A stretch of DNA of 64,000 bases from Octadecabacter ascidiaceicola (GCF_900185015.1 NZ_FXYD01000006.1:1-64000); one strand, 5' to 3'. Positions 27,165 through 36,277 are shown, counted from the first letter of the stretch. The notes: a model not told the origin generated them from the letters alone. Made by a program: numbers and translations.

Positions 27165-27650
27165 CTAGAAGCAATGCTCTTTTACTGTTTGCCCTGCGTT
27201 GGTGCTGCCTCGCGAACTAAAAGTATCCGCTACTTGATGGTCCGTGAATGGGATGGTGATTCCAACTGAGATTGAGGAAGTTGCAACCGTCATATGTTCA
27301 GCAAGTCGAACCAGAGTTTCAGTGTCTGTAACCTTTACAGCCACATACTGGTCATTCCATGAACCAAGTGTTGCACCCGAAACATGGCGGTCGTTCTCTT
27401 GGTCTACATGTACAAATGTCGCAGGAATTTCTGGGATTTCACCTGAGCTATCTCGCAACAAAAACGCGAGAAATGGTTCCGAAGAGCTGCCGCACTCAAA
27501 GCGCATTAGGTTACCGTTGTCTCCGATTGAAGTAACCGTAACATTGACGTTACCAAACACGTCCTCGCCAGAATTTTGCACATCCCAAAAGGCGCTGGCA
27601 GTAGTGGCGATAGCGGTGAAGACCGATGCTACAAGAAAAGTACACTTCAA
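27165..27650 (-). CDS. Secreted protein of unknown function, between fabA and the fabB leader copy
   Basis: 161 aa with an N-terminal signal peptide (cut after TTASA, before FWDVQNSG). The mature part is rich in beta-branched residues and Gly/Ser; Cys residues in RFECGSSS and at the C-terminus (KEHCF) could pair. No family is recognised with confidence; the pattern resembles small periplasmic proteins that report on inhibitors or invasion-associated proteins. Its third-codon use is less GC-rich than its neighbours, consistent with transfer. Confidence 0.6.
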   Translation of the reverse strand: MKCTFLVASVFTAIATTASAFWDVQNSGEDVFGNVNVTVTSIGDNGNLMRFECGSSSEPFLAFLLRDSSGEIPEIPATFVHVDQENDRHVSGATLGSWNDQYVAVKVTDTETLVRLAEHMTVATSSISVGITIPFTDHQVADTFSSRGSTNAGQTVKEHCF

Positions 27651-27699
27651 GACAAATTTCTCCCATCTGAGATAGTTTAATGATTTACAGTAATTAGGC

Positions 27700-28209
27700 T
27701 CAACTCTCGCTCAGCGCGACCTTCATGTCTTTGACTTCATAGGCCAGTTCGCCGTCGACCTTAACGATGCCATCCGCGACGCCCATCGTCAGGCGGCGTG
27801 TTTGGATGGCTTTGGTGAAGTCGATTTCATAGGTGAGCAGCTTTGCATCAGGGCGCACCATGGACTTGAGTTTGATCTCGCCAACACCGAGCGCGTAGCC
27901 ACGCCCCGTCCAGCCGCGCCAGCCAAGGTTGAAGCCTGTCAGCTGCCACAGACCATCAAGGCCAAGACAGCCGGGCATGATTGGGTTGCCTGGGAAGTGG
28001 CACTCGAAAAACCACAGGTCGGGTTTGATGTCGAATTCCGCAAGAACGTGGCCTTTGCCGTGTGCGCCGCCGTCACCAGAGATGTCGGTGATGCGGTCCA
28101 TCATAAGCATTGGAGGTTCTGGAAGCTGGGCGTTACCTTCGCCAAACAGTTCGCCACGCGCGCATTTCAGAAGGTCGTCGCGGTCAAAACTTGATGGATA
28201 TTCGCTCAT
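27700..28209 (-). CDS. fabA: 3-hydroxydecanoyl-[acyl-carrier-protein] dehydratase FabA
   Basis: 169 aa. The catalytic His is in [16 protein letters not shown] and the acidic partner in LGLDGLWQ, as in FabA. It dehydrates and isomerises the C10 intermediate, starting unsaturated fatty-acid synthesis. It is divergent from irr, a common Rhodobacteraceae arrangement, with 159 bases between. The fabB partner is now 1.1 kb away because of inserted genes. Confidence 0.95.
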   Translation of the reverse strand: MSEYPSSFDRDDLLKCARGELFGEGNAQLPEPPMLMMDRITDISGDGGAHGKGHVLAEFDIKPDLWFFECHFPGNPIMPGCLGLDGLWQLTGFNLGWRGWTGRGYALGVGEIKLKSMVRPDAKLLTYEIDFTKAIQTRRLTMGVADGIVKVDGELAYEVKDMKVALSES

Positions 28210-28368
28210 AGTGCCTGTCTTCCTTGTGGAGTTGTACTTGATTATCGTCCTACCATCCCGCGTCGATTAAGGGCAAGGGGAGCACCGCGCAGAGCGTTAT
28301 TCGCATTTAAGATTGAATGCCTGCGCGTTTCCCCCATATTATAGGGCACCAAGACGTAGGACCGACAC

Positions 28369-28797
28369 ATGACGGACGTATCAACTCATAGCGCGACAGA
28401 ACGCGGGGCAGTTTGGCTGGCAGGGGCAGGTTTGCGCCCGACACGCCAACGTATGGCCTTGGCTGGATTGCTGGTTGGGGACGGCAAAGATCGCCATGTG
28501 ACAGCCGAAAGCCTGTTTGATGCGGCGGCGGATACCAATGAAAAGGTTTCGCTTGCTACGGTTTACAACACTTTGCGCGCCTTTTGTGACGCAGGTCTGT
28601 TGCGCGAAATTACTGTCGATGGGTCGAAGTCCTATTTTGACACCAATATGTCTGATCATCCGCATTTCTACTGGGAAGACGACAACCGTCTGTCTGACGC
28701 CCCAGCTGAGCAGTTGGAAATCGCGCGGGTGCCGGATGCCCCTGCGGGCGCGGAGATTGCATCGGTCGATGTCGTGATCCGCCTGCGTCGCAGCTAA
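28369..28797 (+). CDS. irr: Iron-response regulator Irr (Fur family)
   Basis: 142 aa. The winged helix covers residues about 20-85 (RPTRQRMALAGLLV, the Fur pattern, and KVSLATVYNTLRAFCDAGLL). The HPHFYWEDD segment near residue 97 is the Irr heme/metal-responsive histidine region. It lacks the CxxC zinc sites of Fur. Irr responds to heme status and controls iron genes in alphaproteobacteria. Its position divergent to fabA supports the call. No N-terminal heme-regulatory GCP motif is present, as in other Rhodobacterales Irr proteins. Confidence 0.87.
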   Translation: MTDVSTHSATERGAVWLAGAGLRPTRQRMALAGLLVGDGKDRHVTAESLFDAAADTNEKVSLATVYNTLRAFCDAGLLREITVDGSKSYFDTNMSDHPHFYWEDDNRLSDAPAEQLEIARVPDAPAGAEIASVDVVIRLRRS

Positions 28798-28845
28798 TTT
28801 GGGCAGTTTCACAAAATTTTAAGGGTGCGCGGTTCAAGGTTGGGC

Positions 28846-29328
28846 ATGTCTCACCACACCTCGCAGTTTTGCCCCGCTCCAATTCGCCCAGTTCATTCCG
28901 CTTACGTTGCAGTAACGCTTCGATTGGCTGATCCCAGCGATGATTCACTCGTGCGCCACGTTCGACTTTTGCGAGACTGCGTGGCGTTGTCGCAGCAACG
29001 TTGGGGGTTTTCGATAGATGCAGCGGTTGTCCTGCCAGACGAAATGCAATTGCTGTGTCTATTTCCAGACGCTGACTTTGGTACCCATGGCGCGATAAAG
29101 TTGATTTGCTCCGCTTTTGACCACCATCTCCCGACCCATGGAGGAAGCGTTTGGGCTGCTGAGACGGAAGTGCTCGAAATAGCAGATGCTGTTGCTCCGC
29201 TTCGACGCGAGTTCATTGAAGCGGCCCCCGTGCGCGCTGGGCTGGTGGAGTCGGCGGGTGATTGGCCCTATAGCTCCGCCCATCAGGGGGCTGCGCAGAG
29301 TGGGGAGATGGGGGTTGCTGTAGCCTAA
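28846..29328 (+). CDS. RAYT-like (Y1 transposase fold) protein lacking catalytic residues
   Basis: 160 aa from the ATG at 28846 (MSHHTSQFCP); a start 21 bases upstream is also possible. The arrangement follows REP-associated tyrosine transposases: VAVTLRLADPS, IDAAVVLPDEMQLLCLFPD and FIEAAPVRAGLVESAGDWPY. But the HUH motif is replaced by DEMQ (usual NHVH), and the catalytic Tyr before the NPV-like segment is Phe. The frame is intact. It could be a domesticated, DNA-binding descendant or an early relic. No REP palindromes flank it that I can see. Confidence 0.6.
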   Translation: MSHHTSQFCPAPIRPVHSAYVAVTLRLADPSDDSLVRHVRLLRDCVALSQQRWGFSIDAAVVLPDEMQLLCLFPDADFGTHGAIKLICSAFDHHLPTHGGSVWAAETEVLEIADAVAPLRREFIEAAPVRAGLVESAGDWPYSSAHQGAAQSGEMGVAVA

Positions 29329-29936
29329 GTAGGGGGATTGAAAACGAAGTGGGTGTCCAGCAGAGGGATGATTGCCGCTCGGATAGACATCCAACTGGAT
29401 TGAGGGAGTTTGGGTCGGCCAATTCGTAGATCAGACCCTACGGATACCGAAACGGTCGCGTCACCATGAACGAAACGAAAGATCCGAATATCTTCGACAC
29501 TGTCGAAGCTATGCAGTTTTAGAATTGCGGGGTTCGGGTCGTTCGGTGGGGTGGTGAAAAACAAATCTGATCCATGATTGTCTAGGTTATCACAGTCGTT
29601 GTTTATGATCTTACGCAGCCCATTGGGTCCGTCGGTGTAGGTACATCCCGAAAAATCGAAATGTAAATTTGACTTTGTGTTGTTGATTGCAAAGCCAATC
29701 TGGTGTTCCACGCCCTCAACCGTAGTCCGAAAGCTTAACCCATGTGCAGGATTACTAAGAAAGCCACGTCGACTGCGCCAAAAGCTGCCGTCGTCTGGCA
29801 GGGTTACCCCGTAATGGCTGGTTTGGGTCTCCCTGTAATGGTCAAAACTGGTCTGCCGCATAGCAAATCCATATTTGGCGATGTCCCAAAATGGCGGGAA
29901 AAATAACCAAGTGAGAAAAAGAATGAGCCCGATCAA
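29325..29936 (-). CDS. Single-span membrane protein of unknown function
   Basis: 203 aa beginning with TTG at 29936, overlapping the 32-aa gene's stop (TTGA). The N-terminus has one hydrophobic segment (IGLILFLTWLFFPPFWDI); the rest is a soluble, mostly extracytoplasmic-looking domain with two cysteines (SGCTYTDG and NNDCDNLD). No domain is recognised. It is tail-to-tail with the RAYT-like gene, overlapping by four bases. Confidence 0.6.
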   Translation of the reverse strand: MIGLILFLTWLFFPPFWDIAKYGFAMRQTSFDHYRETQTSHYGVTLPDDGSFWRSRRGFLSNPAHGLSFRTTVEGVEHQIGFAINNTKSNLHFDFSGCTYTDGPNGLRKIINNDCDNLDNHGSDLFFTTPPNDPNPAILKLHSFDSVEDIRIFRFVHGDATVSVSVGSDLRIGRPKLPQSSWMSIRAAIIPLLDTHFVFNPPT

Positions 29937-30031
29937 TCCCAGCCTTTTGTTAACACAAATAGGGTAATAACAATGATGAGACCAAAGAAGACCGCAAAAA
30001 GCGCGCCGATTGCACCAACCCCAGAGATCAT
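29933..30031 (-). CDS. 32-aa single-span membrane microprotein
   Basis: Frame of 32 residues, nearly all hydrophobic (ISGVGAIGALFAVFFGLIIV), ending TKGWD. It starts four bases after the stop of the 288-aa gene and its TGA overlaps the TTG of the 203-aa gene, so it sits in a three-gene translational chain. No ribosome-binding site stands out. The coupling on both sides is the main support that it is translated. Confidence 0.5.
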   Translation of the reverse strand: MISGVGAIGALFAVFFGLIIVITLFVLTKGWD

Positions 30032-30035
30032 TCGA

Positions 30036-30902
30036 TCAGAACCACTGACCAGGTTCGATTAGCCCCAAGTCCAATAACTGTTGGCTGTGCCATTCAAACA
30101 AGGCGGAGTTGTGCCATTTGAATGTGTCGATTTCAAACGTAGACCCAGGGTTGCGTTTGAGGGCTTTGGCCGTCCGAAATGAGCAGACAGCGGCCGTGAT
30201 ATTATGGTGCCACGGGCAAGAATAGGTGTTGTATTCGGGGTCGTTAAAGGTGTGGTCGGGGAAGAACACTAAGCCGGGTTTGTTGCGAAAAATCGCGACG
30301 CGGTCGATGCGGCGGCGTGGCGCTGGAATGTGTTCTTCGAACCGCCAGCGCAAACCGCCAAAATAGTCGAGCTGACGATCTAGGTCATTGTTCCATCGAT
30401 CTTTACGGGCCAGCGCGTAGTAACCCGTCTTGTCCAGATGTGCGTCTTCGATGCAGACAGCATTGGCGTTTTGCCACAGGTCGCCCGTATATAAATCAAT
30501 GACATAGGTCAGGATCGTGTCGCGCCGTTCTTCAACGTTGAACGCGATCATCTCACCGACGGTGCGGTTTTCAATAAATGGGAAGAACAGGAACTCGGCA
30601 TTGAAGCAGTAATAGATCCAGATATCGCCCGTGGCCTTCATCACTGCACTAACGGCAGTTTCTAAGGCAGCGGTGGAGAGCATGTTATAGCTCACCCGCA
30701 CGATGTCATCGGCCACATCGTCGGCGATTTCAAATTCCGGCATCGCAAAGACGATCACGTACAAGAAGCCCGCGCCAAGGTGGTGGCGGATCGTAGCGTC
30801 AAGTTCCACTTCGTCTTCTGCAAAAATAAGGGCCACAGGCCCCTTTTTAAGAAGCGGCGCGCCGTCTTTGATAAATGCTGCGAGGGTATCGTGATGGATC
30901 AT
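30036..30902 (-). CDS. Glycosyltransferase-like protein of unknown function
   Basis: 288 aa from the ATG at 30902. The N-terminal half looks like a nucleotide-sugar-type alpha/beta domain (GPVALIFAEDEVELDATIRH, then a conserved DIWIYYCFNAEFLFFPF stretch). The C-terminal half has an aromatic-rich segment (FGGLRWRFEEHIPAPRRRID) and KWHNSALFEWH. It recalls family 2 glycosyltransferase relatives of Rhodobacteraceae, but a DXD motif is not obvious, so function is not assigned. It precedes the 32-aa and 203-aa genes. Confidence 0.6.
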   Translation of the reverse strand: MIHHDTLAAFIKDGAPLLKKGPVALIFAEDEVELDATIRHHLGAGFLYVIVFAMPEFEIADDVADDIVRVSYNMLSTAALETAVSAVMKATGDIWIYYCFNAEFLFFPFIENRTVGEMIAFNVEERRDTILTYVIDLYTGDLWQNANAVCIEDAHLDKTGYYALARKDRWNNDLDRQLDYFGGLRWRFEEHIPAPRRRIDRVAIFRNKPGLVFFPDHTFNDPEYNTYSCPWHHNITAAVCSFRTAKALKRNPGSTFEIDTFKWHNSALFEWHSQQLLDLGLIEPGQWF

Positions 30903-31007
30903 TGTTATGCTCTGCCTGCTTGCGGCCAATGTCAGGTAATTCGCTCTTCATTGCAAGCGGGGTAGGGGTGCGCTAAATGCGGCCCTGATCCATTGAGAGG
31001 CCTTCCC

Positions 31008-32315
31008 ATGTCTGACCCTAAAAAGCTGTTTATCAAAACCTACGGCTGCCAGATGAATGTTTATGATAGTGAACGCATGGCCGAAAGCCTTGGCGGGAAG
31101 GGGTATGTGACCACGGACAAGCCGGATGATGCGGATATGATCCTGCTGAACACCTGCCATATTCGTGAAAAGGCGGCGGAAAAGATTTATTCCGAGCTGG
31201 GGCGCCTTAAGGGGTTCAAGACGGCAAACCCTGACTTGAAAATTGGTGTGGCAGGCTGCGTTGCGCAGGCTGAGGGTGCCGAGATCATGAAGCGCCAGCC
31301 GATGGTTGACCTCGTCGTTGGCCCGCAAAGCTACCACCGGTTGCCACAGATGGAAGACGCTTTGGCCCGTGGTGAGACCGCGTTGGACACGGATTTCCCT
31401 GAAGACGACAAATTTGAAACGCTCAAATCACGCCCGAAGGCAAAGCGTGGGCCGACTGCGTTTTTGACGGTTCAGGAAGGGTGCGACAAGTTTTGCGCAT
31501 TCTGTGTAGTTCCATATACGCGCGGAGCTGAGGTTTCGCGCCCGTCTGATCGGATTATCCGTGAAGCGCAGGAACTGGTTGAGGCCGGCGTGCGTGAAAT
31601 CACTCTGCTTGGGCAGAACGTGAACGCCTATCATGGCCATGATGGTGGTCTGGCGGGGTTGATTTGGGAGCTCGATAAAGTTGACGGATTGGAACGCATT
31701 CGTTTCACAACGTCCCACCCCAACGATATGGATGACGCGCTGATCGAGGCCCATGGTACCTGCGATAAGTTGATGCCGTACCTGCATTTGCCAGTCCAGT
31801 CCGGGTCCGACAAAGTGCTTAAGGCGATGAACCGCAAGCACACCCGTGAGCAGTATTTCAAATTGATTGAACGCATTCGCGACGCGCGGCCAGATTTGCT
31901 GTTGTCTGGCGACTTCATTGTTGGCTTTCCGGGTGAAACCGAAGCGGATTTTGAGGACACCATGGATTTGGTACGCACCGTTGGCTACGGGCAGGCCTAT
32001 TCATTCAAGTATTCCACACGACCCGGTACACCGGCGGCAGAACGTGCGCAGGTTGAGGAAGACGTGAAGCTGGAGCGGTTGCATCGCCTTCAAGCGTTGT
32101 TGAGCGAGCAGCAGTACGATATCCAGAAGTCGATGATCGGACGCACTGTTAAAGTTTTGTTCGAAAAGCACGGTCGAGAAACGGGGCAGATGATCGGTAA
32201 ATCCGAGTATCTACACGCCGTTTTCGCGGAAACCAGCGACGTATCTATCGGCGATATTCGTGATGTCCGGATTGTGAAATCGGAAAGAAACTCCCTCGGT
32301 GGCGAAATTGTTTAG
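31008..32315 (+). CDS. miaB: tRNA-2-methylthio-N6-dimethylallyladenosine synthase MiaB
   Basis: 435 aa from the ATG at 31008, with an AGAGG site seven bases upstream. The N-terminal UPF0004 cysteines are in [21 protein letters not shown] and [10 protein letters not shown]. The radical-SAM cluster is in [18 protein letters not shown]-terminal TRAM domain ends the protein. It attaches the methylthio group to A37 of tRNAs reading U-initial codons. Confidence 0.95.
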   Translation: MSDPKKLFIKTYGCQMNVYDSERMAESLGGKGYVTTDKPDDADMILLNTCHIREKAAEKIYSELGRLKGFKTANPDLKIGVAGCVAQAEGAEIMKRQPMVDLVVGPQSYHRLPQMEDALARGETALDTDFPEDDKFETLKSRPKAKRGPTAFLTVQEGCDKFCAFCVVPYTRGAEVSRPSDRIIREAQELVEAGVREITLLGQNVNAYHGHDGGLAGLIWELDKVDGLERIRFTTSHPNDMDDALIEAHGTCDKLMPYLHLPVQSGSDKVLKAMNRKHTREQYFKLIERIRDARPDLLLSGDFIVGFPGETEADFEDTMDLVRTVGYGQAYSFKYSTRPGTPAAERAQVEEDVKLERLHRLQALLSEQQYDIQKSMIGRTVKVLFEKHGRETGQMIGKSEYLHAVFAETSDVSIGDIRDVRIVKSERNSLGGEIV

Positions 32316-32633
32316 CTCCAGAAAGGCCCAAGAGGCTTCTTTGCTAAACATCTGACGACAGTGGTCGAATTTTTCTAATTCGCAAAACAATCAGCGCTCT
32401 TTACTTCTTTTGTTGCGTATTCAGCTACAATATGTGGTGATTTGTCCTTCCAATATGGCTAAAATTTGTTATCCATTAGCAGATGATGTGATGTAAGTAC
32501 TCTTGAAGGGCATACTATACTGTCCTTTGGAGCGATTGGCAGAGGGGTTTGCCGTGACGAAAGTCTTCAAGAAGACGAGCAATGAAGGACGGGTGGGATT
32601 CCGGCCTTTAGAAGGTAGTGAAAGGGGTGTGTC
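32316..32633. other. 318-base intergenic region between miaB and the OmpA-family gene
   Basis: AT-richer than its surroundings. I see no coding frame, repeat or strong terminator. The promoter for the OmpA/lipoprotein pair should lie here; a TATACT-like hexamer near 32515 is the best -10 candidate. A GAAAGGGG ribosome-binding site sits at its end. Confidence 0.4.
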
Positions 32634-33203
32634 ATGCGACACTTAATCAAAACTTTGAGACGCAGTTTGGCGGCGGTAGCTGCTATAAGCGTTTTGGCAG
32701 CGCCAGCGGTTGCACAAGACGTGGCGCGTGGCGAACAAGTCGGACGTATCCAATGGGGTGTCTGGATTGACCCTGATGGGTGCATGCACTGGATGGCTGA
32801 TGGTGGCCTTGAGCAGTATCAAGTAAACCGTTTGGATCCAGAAACTGGTCGCCCAGTTTGTATGAAGGTCAACACCTGTTTCTCTGGCGACACGGATTCC
32901 ATGTTCCACACGGACAGCTACCAGCTGACTGATGCAGCGCGCCAGCGTCTTCAGCAAGTGTTCAGCCAAAGTGGCGTTTCCGGTTACGCGGTTTATGGAC
33001 ACACAGACAGCCGCGCGTCTCACAGCTACAACCAGACCCTGTCTGAGCACCGCGCCCGCGCAGTTGCGAATGTAGGTCGCAGCGTTGGTGCTGTCATCGA
33101 ACGCGAAATCGGTTTCGGCGAAACGCGCCCGGTTGCGTCTAATAATTCGGCAAGCGGCATGGCGCAAAACCGCCGCGTCGAAGTTGTCTGCTACAGGTGG
33201 TAA
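32634..33203 (+). CDS. OmpA-family outer-membrane or periplasmic protein
   Basis: 189 aa with a signal peptide (cut near APAVAQ). Residues about 40-80 form a cysteine-containing module also found in the next gene (DPDGCMHWM ... NRLDPETGRPVC). The C-terminal OmpA peptidoglycan-binding domain spans about 88-186 (YAVYGHTDSRASHSYNQTLS, with RARAVANV and the NRRVEV end). It would tether the outer envelope to peptidoglycan. It is followed by the lipoprotein gene, whose start is two bases after its stop. Confidence 0.85.
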   Translation: MRHLIKTLRRSLAAVAAISVLAAPAVAQDVARGEQVGRIQWGVWIDPDGCMHWMADGGLEQYQVNRLDPETGRPVCMKVNTCFSGDTDSMFHTDSYQLTDAARQRLQQVFSQSGVSGYAVYGHTDSRASHSYNQTLSEHRARAVANVGRSVGAVIEREIGFGETRPVASNNSASGMAQNRRVEVVCYRW

Positions 33204-33205
33204 TC

Positions 33206-33637
33206 ATGATGAATATTACAAAAATTTCGCTTGGGTTGGCGGCTCTTAGCCTTTCCGCGTGTACTGGGTTTGAAGGTGTACGCACCGTTCAAGGTCCAAA
33301 CGACTACATCGCTGTTGCGGGCGACCTTGGCCGTGACTCCGATGGGCACGGTATGGACAACGCAGGTATTGCAGTAACGCCCGACGGTTGTCAGGCTTGG
33401 GTCATCGATGATGGTATCGAAGGCCGTGCGTCCAACCGTCTTGATCCGGTGTCCGGTCTGCCAGTTTGTGTAGGTGAGCCAGGCGTCGTTTACGGCCCAT
33501 ATCAGAGTGGTTCCCCTGGCATCGCAGACCGCGTTCCTGGCGATCCGATTCCAGTGAGCACACAAACCGTACCGGTTCGTTCGACAACGGGTCACTTCCA
33601 TACGGTTCACCCTGTGTCTCAACCGCACAACCACTAA
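33206..33637 (+). CDS. Lipoprotein sharing the OmpA-neighbour module
   Basis: 143 aa from the ATG at 33206 with AGGTGG upstream. A lipoprotein signal (lipobox LSLSAC) is followed by a module similar to the preceding protein: TPDGCQAWVIDDGIEGRASN then RLDPVSGLPVC. The C-terminus is Pro/Val/His-rich and ends in HNH. It looks like a partner or a shortened paralogue of the upstream OmpA-family protein. An intrinsic terminator follows. Confidence 0.7.
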   Translation: MMNITKISLGLAALSLSACTGFEGVRTVQGPNDYIAVAGDLGRDSDGHGMDNAGIAVTPDGCQAWVIDDGIEGRASNRLDPVSGLPVCVGEPGVVYGPYQSGSPGIADRVPGDPIPVSTQTVPVRSTTGHFHTVHPVSQPHNH

Positions 33638-33659
33638 AGTTGGTATACAAGTTTAAAGA

Positions 33660-33688
33660 GGGCCGCAGCGAAATCTGCGGCCCTTTTT
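33660..33688 (+). terminator. Intrinsic terminator after the OmpA/lipoprotein operon
   Basis: GGGCCGCAG and CTGCGGCCC form a perfect 9-bp stem with a CGAAAT loop, followed by TTTTT. It lies 22 bases after the stop. Confidence 0.92.
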
Positions 33689-33761
33689 CGTTGCACTATT
33701 GGCTTGCGCATAGCCGCATGAGTCTGCACCATTGAACAAACACCAAACGCCGGAGAGATGA

Positions 33762-34775
33762 TTGGCCACGACCACAAAAACCCCAACCGCTTATGAAATT
33801 GATGCTCCTCCTGTTGAGTTGGAGTTTCCTGACAATTTCCTGCTGATTGATCTGTGCGGAGAACATGATCGAAATTTGGCGGATGTTGAGCAAAAATTGG
33901 GTGTTCAGGTTGTTCGACGGGGCAATCAGTTATCAATTCACGGTGAACCCGAAGCGCAGAAAGAAGCGGCTGAGGTTCTGAATTCGCTTTACGAGCGCCT
34001 TGAGGTCGGCCGCGCTGTTGAGCCGGCTGATATTGATCGCGAAGTGCGCATGGGGGTGTCTGAAAAAGGCACGGTTCCCGCTGCTGGAGACCAAATGGAT
34101 CTCGGTGTGGGTGACCGCATTGAAATCAAAACACGTAAGAAAATGGTTGAGCCGCGCACCGATGCGCAAAAGGCCTATGTGAAATCCCTGTTCGATAATG
34201 AGCTGGCTTTTGGCATCGGTCCCGCGGGTACAGGTAAAACCTATCTGGCGGTCGCTGTTGGTGTGAACCTGTTTATCGGTGGGCATGTCGATAAGATCAT
34301 CCTTAGCCGCCCTGCTGTCGAAGCCGGTGAAAAGCTGGGGTATCTGCCCGGCGACATGAAAGACAAAGTCGATCCCTACATGCAGCCGCTCTATGATGCG
34401 CTGAATGATTTTCTGCCGCAAAAGCAGGTGGAGAAACTGATCGAGGAAAAGAAGATCGAAATAGCGCCGCTTGCGTTTATGCGCGGCCGGACCTTGGCGC
34501 GTGCGTTCGTTGTGTTGGACGAGGCGCAAAACGCGACGACGATGCAGATGAAAATGTTCCTCACCCGCTTGGGCGAAGGCTCCCGCATGGTGATTACCGG
34601 TGACCGCACCCAGATTGACCTTCCGCGCGGTGTCAGCTCTGGCTTACGCGATGCGGAACGCCTTTTGGCGGGCATTTCGAAGATCGACTTTAATTATTTC
34701 AGCTCCAAAGATGTGGTGCGCCACCCACTCGTCGCGGCCATCATCGAAGCTTACGAAGCCGATGACCCCAAGTAG
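33762..34775 (+). CDS. PhoH family ATPase
   Basis: 337 aa beginning with TTG at 33762; GGAGAG ends five bases before it, and an ATG four bases upstream is out of frame. The P-loop is GPAGTGKTYLA and the Walker B motif FVVLDEAQN, with GDRTQIDLP as sensor. It is a cytoplasmic RNA-linked ATPase of the PhoH/YbeZ type. It is followed by ybeY, corC-like and lnt genes, the common ybeZ-ybeY-ybeX-lnt order. Confidence 0.93.
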   Translation: MATTTKTPTAYEIDAPPVELEFPDNFLLIDLCGEHDRNLADVEQKLGVQVVRRGNQLSIHGEPEAQKEAAEVLNSLYERLEVGRAVEPADIDREVRMGVSEKGTVPAAGDQMDLGVGDRIEIKTRKKMVEPRTDAQKAYVKSLFDNELAFGIGPAGTGKTYLAVAVGVNLFIGGHVDKIILSRPAVEAGEKLGYLPGDMKDKVDPYMQPLYDALNDFLPQKQVEKLIEEKKIEIAPLAFMRGRTLARAFVVLDEAQNATTMQMKMFLTRLGEGSRMVITGDRTQIDLPRGVSSGLRDAERLLAGISKIDFNYFSSKDVVRHPLVAAIIEAYEADDPK

Positions 34776-34799
34776 CCTTTCCAGGGCCTTTCTTTGGCA

Positions 34800-34822
34800 C
34801 GTAAATACTCCGGGGGGGCGGG
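34800..34822. repeat. Dispersed intergenic repeat, related inverted copy
   Basis: CGTAAATACTCCGGGGG is the reverse complement of the AT-rich end of the 18441 and 40348 elements (CCCCGGAGTATTTACG). It lies between phoH and ybeY, next to a hairpin GGGGGCTGGCCCCC. Confidence 0.4.
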
Positions 34823-34844
34823 GGCTGGCCCCCGTTGCGCGGCC

Positions 34845-35336
34845 GTGACCGCACAGATCGACATCCTTATTGAGGACGACCGCTGGTCCTCCCTCGAGAC
34901 AACAGCGACTGTTGCTTGCACCGCAGCACTGGCGGGGGTTGGGCTAGACCCGTCAGCGTTTGAAATCAGCATTCTAGCCTGTGATGACAAGCGTATTGCG
35001 GACCTCAACGCGGACTTTCGCCAAAAGGGAACGGCAACGAACGTACTTTCGTGGCCCTCAGATGAACGCGGCGCAGAACATGACGGTGATATGCCGACCC
35101 TGCCGCAACTCCCGATGGATGCTGAATTGGGCGATATTGCTATTTCATATGATACCTGTGCGCGCGAAGCCGCCGAAGCGGGTAAGCCGTTTGATGACCA
35201 TGTGACGCACTTAATTGTGCATGGAACCCTTCATTTGTTGGGGTTTGACCATGTGCGTGAAAAGGACGGGGATTTAATGGAACGATTTGAGACAGAAATA
35301 CTTGGTAAATTGGACATCCCTGACCCATATTTGTAA
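34845..35336 (+). CDS. ybeY: Endoribonuclease YbeY
   Basis: 163 aa from the GTG at 34845 (the family start around VTAQIDILIEDDRW). The zinc signature HGTLHLLGFDH (His-x3-His-x5-His) is complete. YbeY matures 16S rRNA 3' ends and takes part in ribosome quality control. Seventeen extra codons upstream would run through a GC hairpin and are rejected. It lies between phoH and the CBS-domain gene. Confidence 0.93.
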   Translation: MTAQIDILIEDDRWSSLETTATVACTAALAGVGLDPSAFEISILACDDKRIADLNADFRQKGTATNVLSWPSDERGAEHDGDMPTLPQLPMDAELGDIAISYDTCAREAAEAGKPFDDHVTHLIVHGTLHLLGFDHVREKDGDLMERFETEILGKLDIPDPYL

Positions 35337-35386
35337 GTACAGTATCTTGGTCGCGCGTTTCGCGGCCTATTTTGGAAATGGAGACG

Positions 35387-36277
35387 ATGGGCGACACGAA
35401 CGACGGACCTTCTAGCGCGGCGCAAAGCGCGCAGCTAGAGACGGCAGAACAGACCAGTGAACGCGGCTTTTTTGGCCGTATTGTTGAGGCGCTTAGCCCC
35501 TCGGACACCCCCGAAGACACCGCGCCTGTAACGGGCTATGCACCGCCGCTTGAAGCGCGCGGGATGATCAACCTGCGCCGCAAGCGGGTGGAAGACGTCA
35601 TGATCCCCAAGGCGGATATCGTTGCCGTTCCCGTTACGATCAGCCGTGATGATCTGGTGCAGGTGTTCCGTGAGAAAGGCCTGACGCGTTTGCCAGTGTT
35701 TGATGGCACGTTGGACACGCCAATTGGCTTTGTGAACCTTAAGGATTTCGCGTTGAAATACGGGTTCAACGGAAAATCCAAATCGTTCAATCTGCGCGAC
35801 TTGGTTCGTGAATTATTGTTTGTGCCCCCGTCGATGCCACTTGGTGTATTGCTGCAAAAGATGCAGGCCGAGCGTACGCATATGGCGCTGGTCATTGATG
35901 AATACGGCGGCACCGACGGGCTTGTGACGATTGAAGACCTGTTGGAGCAAGTCGTTGGCGAGATTGAAGACGAACACGACACCGATGAGGACGTTTTGTG
36001 GACGCTGGAAAAGCCCGGCGTTTACATGGTGGAATCCAAAGCACCGCTGGATGAGTTCGAAGCCGAAATCGGCATGCCGCTAACGGAACATGAAGAAATT
36101 GACGAAGAAGAAATCGATACGCTTGGCGGGTTGGTGTTCATGCTTGCTGGTCACGTTCCTGCACGCGGAGAAGTCATTCAGCATCCCGAAGGCCCCGTGT
36201 TTGAGGTTGTCGAAGCCGATCCTCGGCGCATTAAACGGCTGCGTGTTCGATTGAGCGGCGCTGTGACAAGTGGCTAA
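35387..36277 (+). CDS. CorC/HlyC-type CBS-domain protein
   Basis: 296 aa from the ATG at 35387 (MGDTNDGPSS); ATG codons at 35378 or a TTG at 35372 are possible. A CBS pair covers about residues 60-185 (RRKRVEDVMIPKADIV and LVIDEYGGTDGLVTIEDLLEQ), followed by a transporter-associated CorC_HlyC domain ending at GAVTSG. It corresponds to YbeX/CorC in the conserved phoH-ybeY-ybeX-lnt block. Its stop overlaps the lnt GTG by eight bases. Confidence 0.88.
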   Translation: MGDTNDGPSSAAQSAQLETAEQTSERGFFGRIVEALSPSDTPEDTAPVTGYAPPLEARGMINLRRKRVEDVMIPKADIVAVPVTISRDDLVQVFREKGLTRLPVFDGTLDTPIGFVNLKDFALKYGFNGKSKSFNLRDLVRELLFVPPSMPLGVLLQKMQAERTHMALVIDEYGGTDGLVTIEDLLEQVVGEIEDEHDTDEDVLWTLEKPGVYMVESKAPLDEFEAEIGMPLTEHEEIDEEEIDTLGGLVFMLAGHVPARGEVIQHPEGPVFEVVEADPRRIKRLRVRLSGAVTSG

